Origin: an uncultured Pelagibacteraceae bacterium
GTDB lineage: Bacteria > Pseudomonadota > Alphaproteobacteria > Pelagibacterales > Pelagibacteraceae
Direction of reading: 5' to 3'
NCBI GenBank assembly: GCA_902595535.1
Contig: CACJQI010000009.1
Span: 1-50,470, forward strand
Length of the DNA stretch: 50,470 nucleotides
The notes below the pieces were generated by a model. That model saw only the letters and a program-made list of their open reading frames with translations, was not told where the DNA came from and searched no databases. Position numbers and translations under genes: made by a program. This document shows positions 43,818-50,470 of this stretch, piece after piece; position 1 is the stretch's first letter, and every line of letters begins with the position of its first letter.

Positions 43818-44440
43818 TGAAATTAGAAAAATTAAGTATTGATGGAAAAAAAGATACTATTGAAGTATTAGATAAAATTTTTTCAGCAAAAATTAACAAC
43901 AAACTTGTAAGCAGTGTTTTGTATAAAACAAATGCAAATTACAAAGGTAGACATGCGAAAACAAAACAACAAAATGAAGTTAGCGGCCCAACATCTAAAA
44001 TTTATGCTCAAAAAGGAACAGGTGGAGCAAGACATGCAAGCAGAAAAGCACCAATCTTTGTTGGCGGTGGTATAGCTCATGGGCCTAAAGGAGAGCTTGC
44101 TTATAAAAAAAGAAAATTAAATAAAAATGAAAAAAAACTAAGTGTCGCATCATTAATTACTGAAAAAAATAAACACAAAAATTTATTAATCCTTAATGAT
44201 TTTAGTTCTGAAATTAAAAAAACTAAAGAAATGAATGCAATTATTCAAAAATTAGAAATTACAAATTCTTTAATTATACTTGATAAAACTTCTAAAGAAA
44301 AAATTGAAAAATCAGCAAGAAATATCCCAAATGTCAAAGTGACAGATGTAAATCACTTCAGTTCTTATGACATAATAAAATTTAAAAAAGTTGTTTTTAC
44401 TGAGAGTTCAGTGAAAGAACTAGAAAAGCGGTATTTATAA
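43817..44440 (+). CDS. rplD: 50S ribosomal protein L4
   Basis: 207 aa; the loop reaching the exit tunnel (QKGTGGARHASRKAPIFVGG) is conserved. In E. coli L4 represses the S10 operon; whether it does here is unknown, since no S10 leader is visible. One nt to rplW. Confidence 0.98.
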   Translation: MKLEKLSIDGKKDTIEVLDKIFSAKINNKLVSSVLYKTNANYKGRHAKTKQQNEVSGPTSKIYAQKGTGGARHASRKAPIFVGGGIAHGPKGELAYKKRKLNKNEKKLSVASLITEKNKHKNLLILNDFSSEIKKTKEMNAIIQKLEITNSLIILDKTSKEKIEKSARNIPNVKVTDVNHFSSYDIIKFKKVVFTESSVKELEKRYL

Positions 44441-44441
44441 A

Positions 44442-44735
44442 ATGGAAAAAATACATTTATACGATAAAATTATTTCACCTATGGTAACTGAAAAATCAAC
44501 TAATCAATCGGAGCAAAATAAAGTGGTTTTCAAAGTTCCAGCAGGTGCTGACAAAGTAAATTTAAAAAAAAATATAGAAAAAATTTTTAAAGTTAATGTT
44601 ACTAAGATTAATATTATAAATAAGCAAAATAGGACAAAAATTACTAGAGGAAAAAAAGTGAAAGTATCAGGTTTTAAAAAAGCAATAATAACGCTTAAAA
44701 AAGGTCAAAGTATTGATTTGACAACAGGTATTTAA
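44442..44735 (+). CDS. rplW: 50S ribosomal protein L23
   Basis: 97 aa; ISPMVTEKSTN and VFKVPAGADKVNLKK are family hallmarks. It forms the docking site for trigger factor and SRP at the tunnel exit. Three nt before rplB. Confidence 0.97.
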   Translation: MEKIHLYDKIISPMVTEKSTNQSEQNKVVFKVPAGADKVNLKKNIEKIFKVNVTKINIINKQNRTKITRGKKVKVSGFKKAIITLKKGQSIDLTTGI

Positions 44736-44738
44736 TAA

Positions 44739-45578
44739 ATGGCATTAAAAACATTCAAACCATATACAAAATCTACTAGAGGAACAATTCTAGTTGATAG
44801 AACGGGTCTTTGGAAAGGCAAACCCTTTAAATCACTTGTATCACCAAAAAATGCAATGAAGGGAAGAAATAATAATGGTCATATCACATCAATAAACAGA
44901 TCTGGTGGGCATAAAAAAATGTATAGACATGTCGATTTCTACAGAAAAAAATTTGATATGGAAGCTACTGTTGAAAGAATTGAATATGATCCAAATAGAT
45001 CTTGTTACATAATGCTGGTAAAATTTGATGATGGTTCACATGCATATTATTTAGCACCTCAAAAAATTAAAGCTGGTGATAAAATAGAAAATGGATCAAA
45101 AAAAGAGATTAAAGTTGGAAATTGTATGCCGCTTCAGGATATTCCAGTAGGAATAAATATACATAATGTTGAAATTCAACCTGGTGCAGGAGGAAAAATT
45201 GCAAGATCAGCAGGCTCATCTGTAACTATTAGTGGTTTAGATGGAAATTACAGTTTAATAAAATTAGCTTCAGGTGAAGTTAGAAAAATAGACTCTAGAT
45301 CACTTGCAACAATAGGTATTTTAAGCAATCCAGATCAAAAAAATATTAAAATTGGTAAAGCTGGAAGATCAAGATGGTTAGGCAGAAAACCACATACTAG
45401 AGGAGTAGTTAAAAACCCGGTAGATCACCCACATGGTGGTGGTGAAGGTAAATCTGCTGGTGGAAGACATCCTGTATCACCTACAGGTCAATCTGCAAAA
45501 GGATTAAAAACACGAGATAATAAGAGAACAGATAAATTTATAGTTAAAAGAAGAAACAAAAGGAAGGACACTAAGTAA
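44739..45578 (+). CDS. rplB: 50S ribosomal protein L2
   Basis: 279 aa; the C-terminal loop with the essential His ([20 protein letters not shown]) next to the peptidyl-transferase centre is intact. A primary 23S rRNA binder. Shares 1 nt with rpsS. Confidence 0.98.
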   Translation: MALKTFKPYTKSTRGTILVDRTGLWKGKPFKSLVSPKNAMKGRNNNGHITSINRSGGHKKMYRHVDFYRKKFDMEATVERIEYDPNRSCYIMLVKFDDGSHAYYLAPQKIKAGDKIENGSKKEIKVGNCMPLQDIPVGINIHNVEIQPGAGGKIARSAGSSVTISGLDGNYSLIKLASGEVRKIDSRSLATIGILSNPDQKNIKIGKAGRSRWLGRKPHTRGVVKNPVDHPHGGGEGKSAGGRHPVSPTGQSAKGLKTRDNKRTDKFIVKRRNKRKDTK

Positions 45579-45868
45579 TGGCTAGAGCAGTATGGAAAGG
45601 ACCTTTTGTTGAAGAAAGTTTGATGAAAAAAGTTGATAAATATAAAGATGATCCAAAAAAAATACCTATCAAAACTTGGTCTAGAAAATCAACAATTCTT
45701 CCAGATTTTGTTGGAGTTAGTTTTCAAATTTATAATGGTAAAAAGTTTATTCCAATTACGATTTCTGAGGACATGGTTGGACATAAATTAGGAGAATTTG
45801 CACCAACAAGAACTTTTTATGGTCATACACCAGCAGATAAAAAAGCTAAACCTGCAGAGAAAAAATAA
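45578..45868 (+). CDS. rpsS: 30S ribosomal protein S19
   Basis: 96 aa; [19 protein letters not shown] and [16 protein letters not shown] are diagnostic. Located in the 30S head, contacting S13. Short Lys/Ala tail. Two nt before rplV. Confidence 0.98.
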   Translation: MARAVWKGPFVEESLMKKVDKYKDDPKKIPIKTWSRKSTILPDFVGVSFQIYNGKKFIPITISEDMVGHKLGEFAPTRTFYGHTPADKKAKPAEKK

Positions 45869-45870
45869 AT

Positions 45871-46269
45871 ATGAAGAAAATTAAAAAAAAGAATAGAAAA
45901 AAAGTAGATACAGTAAAGTCTGTTAATAATAGTATAAGAACTAGTGTTAGAAAGCTTAATCCTATTTTAAAAAGTATTGTTGGTAAAAAAGTTGATGTTG
46001 CAATAAGAGACCTTCAGTTTTCTGCTAAAAGGATTTCAAAAGATATAAGAAAAACAATAAGTTCAGCTGTAGCAAATGCTGAAAATAACTTTCAGTACGA
46101 TATAGATAACTTAGTAGTTAAAGAAGCTTATTGTGGAAAAAAAATAGTAATGAAAAGATTTAGACCAAGAGCAAAAGGAAGAGCAGCTCCTATATTAAAG
46201 CCATGGTCAACTGTAACTATAATACTTTCAGAAGTTAAACAAATGGAGAGTCATGGGACAAAAAGTTAA
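45871..46269 (+). CDS. rplV: 50S ribosomal protein L22
   Basis: 132 aa with a Lys-rich N-terminal extension ([12 protein letters not shown]) and the tunnel hairpin ([18 protein letters not shown]). It lines the exit tunnel with L4. Its 3' end overlaps rpsC by 17 nt, the longest overlap in this cluster. Confidence 0.96.
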   Translation: MKKIKKKNRKKVDTVKSVNNSIRTSVRKLNPILKSIVGKKVDVAIRDLQFSAKRISKDIRKTISSAVANAENNFQYDIDNLVVKEAYCGKKIVMKRFRPRAKGRAAPILKPWSTVTIILSEVKQMESHGTKS

Positions 46270-46933
46270 TCCAGTAGGTTTCAGATTAGGTGTTAATAGA
46301 GGTTGGGACTCGGTCTGGTACGCAAAGAAAAAAGATTTTGGTAACTACCTAATAGAAGACTTTAAAATAAGAGAATATATCAAAAAAAATGTTATTAACT
46401 CAGGTGTTTCTAAAGTTATGATCGAAAGAACATCTAATAAGTGTTATGTAACAATTTATACATCAAGACCGGGATTTGTCATTGGTAAGAAAGGTAGCGA
46501 TATTGATAAAATTAAAAATAATCTATCAAAATTTACTACTAACGAAGTAGCTCTAAACATTAAAGAAGTTAAAAAACCTGAAACTAATGCATATTTAGTT
46601 GCAGAAAATATAGCTCAACAACTTGTAAAAAGAATTTCATACAGAAGAGCGATGAAAAGAGCTATGCAATCATGCATTAGATTAGGCGCTAGAGGAATTA
46701 AAGTTTCGGTCAGTGGAAGATTGGGTGGAAATGAAATAGCTAGAACTGAATGGTTAAGAGATGGAAGTATACCTTCGCACACACTAAGAGCTGATATTGA
46801 TTATGCAGAAGCGGAAGCCCTAACTACTTATGGAATTATAGGTATTAAAGTTTGGATTTATAAAGGCGAAGTTTTTGCAAGAGAATTTAGCCAAGAAACA
46901 AATAAAATAACACCAAAAGAGGGTAAAGAATAA
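46253..46933 (+). CDS. rpsC: 30S ribosomal protein S3
   Basis: 226 aa; [18 protein letters not shown] motif ([15 protein letters not shown]) and [14 protein letters not shown] are typical. It lines the mRNA entry channel. Overlaps rplV by 17 nt and rplP by 1 nt. Confidence 0.98.
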   Translation: MGQKVNPVGFRLGVNRGWDSVWYAKKKDFGNYLIEDFKIREYIKKNVINSGVSKVMIERTSNKCYVTIYTSRPGFVIGKKGSDIDKIKNNLSKFTTNEVALNIKEVKKPETNAYLVAENIAQQLVKRISYRRAMKRAMQSCIRLGARGIKVSVSGRLGGNEIARTEWLRDGSIPSHTLRADIDYAEAEALTTYGIIGIKVWIYKGEVFAREFSQETNKITPKEGKE

Positions 46934-47343
46934 TGCTTCAACCAGTACGAACTAGATGGAGAAAAGCTCATAAAGGTAGAATTCATGGTACAGCTACTCG
47001 TGCAAGCTCTATTAATTATGGTGCGTACGCACTTAAAGCTTTACAGCCAGAACGTATCACAGGAAAACAAATTGAGGCTGCTAGGGTAGCATTGACTAGA
47101 CACATGAAGAGACAGGGTAGAGTTTGGACTAGAGTTTTTCCCAACGTTCCAGTTTCAAAAAAGCCTATAGAAGTTAGAATGGGAAAAGGCAAGGGAAATC
47201 CAGAATTTTTTGCATGTAGAGTTAAACCAGGAAGAATTTTATTTGAAGTTGATGGTGTTTCTGAACAAATATCTAAAGAGGCATTATATAAAGCTTCAGC
47301 TAAGTTACCGATTAAAACAAAAATAATTAAGAGGTATGCGTAA
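46933..47343 (+). CDS. rplP: 50S ribosomal protein L16
   Basis: 136 aa; [20 protein letters not shown] and [18 protein letters not shown] identify L16, at the A-site of the large subunit. One-nt overlap with rpmC. Confidence 0.98.
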   Translation: MLQPVRTRWRKAHKGRIHGTATRASSINYGAYALKALQPERITGKQIEAARVALTRHMKRQGRVWTRVFPNVPVSKKPIEVRMGKGKGNPEFFACRVKPGRILFEVDGVSEQISKEALYKASAKLPIKTKIIKRYA

Positions 47344-47534
47344 TGAAAAAACAAGAAATTAAAAAATTATCTAAGGATGAAGTTGTGAAAAATATTGATA
47401 AACTTAAAAAAGATCTTTTCAATTTTAGATTTCAAAAAATGAATTCCCAAGTAACAAATCCAGCAAAAATTGGTGAAACAAAGAAAACAATAGCAAGATT
47501 AAAAACAATATTAAAAGGAAAGATTAATGCCTAA
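47343..47534 (+). CDS. rpmC: 50S ribosomal protein L29
   Basis: 63 aa helical hairpin protein ([19 protein letters not shown]). Sits near the tunnel exit next to L23. It overlaps rpsQ by 8 nt. Confidence 0.95.
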   Translation: MKKQEIKKLSKDEVVKNIDKLKKDLFNFRFQKMNSQVTNPAKIGETKKTIARLKTILKGKINA

Positions 47535-47763
47535 AAAAATTTTAACAGGTGTAGTCATTAGTGACAAACCAAACAAAACAGTGACTGTAATGGTTGAAAG
47601 AAAATATTCACATCCAGTTTTAAAAAAAGTAATAAAAGTTAGAAAAAATTATAATGCTCATGATGAGAATAATACTTTTAAGAATGGTGACAAAGTTTCA
47701 ATTATAGAGAGTAAGCCTTTCTCTAAAAATAAAAAATTTCAAGTTATGGAGAATATAAAATAA
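47527..47763 (+). CDS. rpsQ: 30S ribosomal protein S17
   Basis: 78 aa; [20 protein letters not shown] and [18 protein letters not shown] are diagnostic. Primary 16S rRNA binder of the 30S body. Overlaps rpmC by 8 nt and rplN by 1 nt. Confidence 0.97.
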   Translation: MPKKILTGVVISDKPNKTVTVMVERKYSHPVLKKVIKVRKNYNAHDENNTFKNGDKVSIIESKPFSKNKKFQVMENIK

Positions 47764-48131
47764 TGATTGGTGTACAAACTGAATTACAGGTTGCTGATAA
47801 TACTGGAGCAAAAAGAATAGAGTGCATTAAAGTCCTTGGTGGCTCAAAAAGAAGATATGCAAGTATTGGGGACACTATAGTTATAGCTGTTAAAGAAGCC
47901 ATACCTAAAGGTAAAGTAAAAAAGGGAACAGTTCATAAAGCTGTAGTAGTAAGAGTAAAAAAAGGTATTCATAGAAACGATGGTTCTAAAGTAAAATTTG
48001 ATAATAATGCAGCTGTTCTTGTTGATGACAAAGGTGAACCAGTAGGTACACGAATTTTTGGGCCTGTAACAAGAGAACTGAGAAGTAGAGGGCAAATGAA
48101 AATAATTTCATTAGCACCGGAGGTTTTATAA
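47763..48131 (+). CDS. rplN: 50S ribosomal protein L14
   Basis: 122 aa; [19 protein letters not shown] and [13 protein letters not shown] are standard. Subunit-interface protein and RsfS target. Start of the spc part of the cluster. Confidence 0.98.
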   Translation: MIGVQTELQVADNTGAKRIECIKVLGGSKRRYASIGDTIVIAVKEAIPKGKVKKGTVHKAVVVRVKKGIHRNDGSKVKFDNNAAVLVDDKGEPVGTRIFGPVTRELRSRGQMKIISLAPEVL

Positions 48132-48133
48132 AA

Positions 48134-48379
48134 ATGATTAAAAAGGGCTTAAAAGTAAGAGTTTTAACTGGAAAAGATAGAAAAAAAGAAGGTGAAGTTA
48201 TTGAAATTGACAGAATAAACCATAGAGCAAAAGTCAAAGAAATCAACATGGTAAAAAAACATGTTAAGACAACAAAAGAAAAAAAAGGTGGAATTGTATC
48301 AAAAGAAAGTTTTATTCACTTATCAAATTTAAAACTAATTGACGAGAAAGCAGTAAAAAAAACTGAGGCTAAAAAATAA
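48134..48379 (+). CDS. rplX: 50S ribosomal protein L24
   Basis: 81 aa, shorter than the ~104 aa of E. coli L24. The KOW region ([19 protein letters not shown]) and [14 protein letters not shown] are present, so the C-terminal part is trimmed. An assembly initiator for the large subunit. One-nt overlap with rplE. Confidence 0.95.
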   Translation: MIKKGLKVRVLTGKDRKKEGEVIEIDRINHRAKVKEINMVKKHVKTTKEKKGGIVSKESFIHLSNLKLIDEKAVKKTEAKK

Positions 48380-48933
48380 TGACACCTAGATTAAAAGAAA
48401 TTTTTAGTAAAGAAATTCAACCAACTTTAAAAGAAACGCTTGGTTTAAAGAATATCTATATGGCACCTAAAATCGAAAAAATTGTATTAAACATGGGCCT
48501 TGGATTAGATGGTTCAGACTCTAAAATTTTAAAAGCATGTGAAGAAGATATGGCTAAAATAACCGGACAAAAGCCAGTTATTACAAAATTTAAAAAATCA
48601 GTCGCAAACTTTAAGACAAGAAAAGGTTCTAACGCTGGTTTAAAAGTAACTTTAAGAAAAAATAAAATGTATGAGTTTATAGATAGACTAGTAAATATTG
48701 CATTACCAAGAATTAAAGATTTTAGAGGACTTTCTTCAAAAGGTTTTGATAAATTTGGTAATTACACTTTTGGAATTAAAGAACATATCATATTTCCAGA
48801 AGTAAGCTTTGATAGAGCTGATAAAGTGAGAGGACTAGATATCGTGATAGTAATTAAGGCATTAAATAAAGATCATAGTTTTGCTTTATTAGAAAAAATG
48901 AATTTTCCATTTATCAAAAAAGGAGACAATTAA
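48379..48933 (+). CDS. rplE: 50S ribosomal protein L5
   Basis: 184 aa; KIEKIVLNMGLGLDGSDSK, QKPVITKFKKSVANFK and GNYTFGIKEHIIFPE are typical. It binds 5S rRNA in the central protuberance. Two nt before rpsN. Confidence 0.98.
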   Translation: MTPRLKEIFSKEIQPTLKETLGLKNIYMAPKIEKIVLNMGLGLDGSDSKILKACEEDMAKITGQKPVITKFKKSVANFKTRKGSNAGLKVTLRKNKMYEFIDRLVNIALPRIKDFRGLSSKGFDKFGNYTFGIKEHIIFPEVSFDRADKVRGLDIVIVIKALNKDHSFALLEKMNFPFIKKGDN

Positions 48934-48935
48934 AT

Positions 48936-49241
48936 ATGGCTAAGTTAAGCGCAGTTAATAAAAATAAAAGCAGAATAAAACTTTCTGACAAATTATTTAA
49001 AAAAAGACAAAGTCTAAAAAAAATAATTATGAATAAAAAACTTCCATTAGAAGAAAGATTTAATGCACAACAAAAACTTTCTCAACTTCCAAGGAATTCA
49101 GCTAAAACAAGAGTTATGAACAGATGTGAAATAACTGGTAGACCTCACGGCGTGTATAGAAAATTAAAGATTTCAAGAATTGCATTAAGACAACTAGGAT
49201 TACAAGGAAAGATACCGGGTTTGGTTAAATCAAGCTGGTAG
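48936..49241 (+). CDS. rpsN: 30S ribosomal protein S14 (zinc-free type)
   Basis: 101 aa, long form without the CxxC zinc motif; the core reads RVMNRCEITGRPHGVYRK. This is the usual form in alphaproteobacteria. A purine-rich GAAAGGA stretch follows in the 12-nt gap, a good ribosome-binding site for rpsH. Confidence 0.97.
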   Translation: MAKLSAVNKNKSRIKLSDKLFKKRQSLKKIIMNKKLPLEERFNAQQKLSQLPRNSAKTRVMNRCEITGRPHGVYRKLKISRIALRQLGLQGKIPGLVKSSW

Positions 49242-49253
49242 AAAGGAATAATT

Positions 49254-49649
49254 ATGAGTTTAAGTGACCCAATTGGAGATATGATTACAAGAGTTAAAAA
49301 TGCTCAAGCTAGAAATCATAAAAAAGTAGAATTGCCCTCTTCAAATTTTAAATCAAAGATTGCTGATATACTTAAAAATGAAGGATTTATAAAAGATTTT
49401 AAGATTAATTCTATAGATAAAAAACCAACATTGTCATTGGAATTAAAATATCATTCTGGAAACCCAGTAATTAGTGCTTTTGAAAGAGTATCAAGGCCCG
49501 GTAGAAGAATTTTTTCAAGTGCTGAAGGATTGCCAAAAATAAATAATGGACTAGGTATTGCAATAGTTTCTACACCAAAAGGTGTGATGACTGATATTGA
49601 TGCAAGAAAACAACGTGTTGGTGGTGAAATAATTTGTAAGGTATTTTAA
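49254..49649 (+). CDS. rpsH: 30S ribosomal protein S8
   Basis: 131 aa; DPIGDMITRVKNAQARNHKK and GIAIVSTPKGVMTD are diagnostic. Central 16S rRNA binder and the spc operon repressor in E. coli. One-nt overlap with rplF. Confidence 0.98.
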   Translation: MSLSDPIGDMITRVKNAQARNHKKVELPSSNFKSKIADILKNEGFIKDFKINSIDKKPTLSLELKYHSGNPVISAFERVSRPGRRIFSSAEGLPKINNGLGIAIVSTPKGVMTDIDARKQRVGGEIICKVF

Positions 49650-50188
49650 TGTCTAAAATCGGAAAAATAAGTATTTCTATTCCTGAAAAAGTCAAAGTTG
49701 CTTTAACTGGCAATATGATAAACATAGAAGGACCACTAGGAAAAAAATCAGTTAATATTGATTTAGACATGTTCAACTTAGATATTAAAGAAGGTAAAGA
49801 AATTTCAATTAAACCAAAAGAAATAAATCAAAACTCAAAAAGATTATGGGGAATGAACAGAAGTTTGATTAATAACGCAGTTATAGGTTCTAGTAAAGGT
49901 TATGAAAAAACATTAGAGCTTGTTGGAGTGGGTTATAGAGCTGCTCTTAAAGGAAATCAATTAAACCTTCAACTAGGATATAGTCATGATATTGATTTTG
50001 ATATACCTGAGGGTATTAAAATAACTGTTGAAAAACAAACTACTCTTAAAATTACAGGCTCAGATAAACAACTAGTAGGGTCAGTGGCATCTAAAATTAA
50101 AACATTTCGAAAAATAGAACCCTACAAAGGTAAAGGAATTAGAGAAAAAGGACAATATATTCTCAAAAAAGAAGGAAAGAAAAAATAA
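49649..50188 (+). CDS. rplF: 50S ribosomal protein L6
   Basis: 179 aa; two repeats of the L6 fold, with [20 protein letters not shown] and [20 protein letters not shown]. Lies near the sarcin-ricin loop. One-nt overlap with rplR. Confidence 0.98.
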   Translation: MSKIGKISISIPEKVKVALTGNMINIEGPLGKKSVNIDLDMFNLDIKEGKEISIKPKEINQNSKRLWGMNRSLINNAVIGSSKGYEKTLELVGVGYRAALKGNQLNLQLGYSHDIDFDIPEGIKITVEKQTTLKITGSDKQLVGSVASKIKTFRKIEPYKGKGIREKGQYILKKEGKKK

Positions 50189-50470
50189 TGAAACTAAATA
50201 CTAGTATTAGAAAAAGATTTAGAGTTAGTAATAAAGTAAAAAAAGTCGCACCTAAAGACAGATTTAGATTATGTATTTCAAGATCATCTAAAAATATTTC
50301 TGCACAAATAATTGATGATATTAAAAAGATAACTTTATTATCATCCTCATCAATTGATAAAGATATAAAAGATGGAGTTAAAGTTAGCAAAACTGAGTTA
50401 TCAAAAAAAGTTGCAGCTAATCTTGCAAAAAAAGCTCAGGAAAAGAAAATTACTAAAATATTTTTTGATA
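50188..50470 (+). CDS. rplR: 50S ribosomal protein L18 (partial, cut by window end)
   Basis: The frame opens [19 protein letters not shown], continues with [20 protein letters not shown] and runs off the window without a stop; about 94 codons are visible of the usual ~117. L18 binds 5S rRNA with L5. The order rplF-rplR fits the spc operon. Confidence 0.93.
   Translation, partial: MKLNTSIRKRFRVSNKVKKVAPKDRFRLCISRSSKNISAQIIDDIKKITLLSSSSIDKDIKDGVKVSKTELSKKVAANLAKKAQEKKITKIFFD

Noticed and set aside
47016..47354. 112-aa minus-strand frame over rplP
   Set aside because: It is a shadow of the L16 gene with no ribosome-binding site or family resemblance.

Overview
The window is AT-rich (roughly 70% A+T by eye), with very short intergenic gaps, single-copy translation genes and protein sequences typical of SAR11-type alphaproteobacteria (Pelagibacterales). 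The family assignment is inference from gene style, the recurring MKKxLGxxVLGLLW signal peptide and the pilin N-termini; no rRNA gene lies in the window to confirm it.

Left part (1-9.2 kb): a secreted SHOCT-domain protein; a tight four-gene catabolic operon (flavoprotein monooxygenase, RidA, DUF1028, M20 deacylase; 1149-4648); an exported serine hydrolase; a small membrane-anchored protein; tRNA-Leu(UAA) with a truncated second copy 937 bp upstream; NAD kinase; a glycine-zipper lipoprotein and a secreted protein.

Middle (9.2-26.2 kb): an accessory island that ends exactly at tRNA-Thr(UGU) (complement 26126-26201). Two clear 3'-half fragments of this tRNA (24531-24577 and 11565-11618) and one weak one (9794-9843) divide the island into successive blocks: type IV pilin genes; a 13-kb block with a channel-like receptor, nucleases, an ATP-dependent-ligase operon and DUF4116 repeat proteins; and a 1.6-kb block with three small genes. 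Fragment divergence rises with distance from the intact tRNA, as expected for repeated integration at one site. No integrase gene was recognised.

Right part (26.2-50.5 kb): conserved chromosome: RlmB-type methyltransferase, tRNA-Tyr, tRNA-Gly, tuf, tRNA-Trp, secE-nusG-rplKAJL-rpoBC, then rpsL-rpsG-fusA running directly into the S10/spc ribosomal protein operons, cut by the window end inside rplR. tuf is beside secE and absent between fusA and rpsJ.

The most interesting signal is not a gene. Short arrays of 11-bp-phased direct repeats flank individual accessory genes in matched pairs (71/1089 around the SHOCT protein, 4725/5970 around the hydrolase, 6235/6907 around the 186-aa protein, 24628/26021 around the 1.6-kb block). 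The arrays beside tRNA-Leu and tRNA-Thr are oriented consistently with respect to each tRNA, and two of them at the same offset from the two tRNA-Leu copies differ at the same positions in both repeat units. This looks like arm-type binding sites of small integrative elements that lack their own integrase, or like OmpR/PhoB-type operators carried with each cassette.
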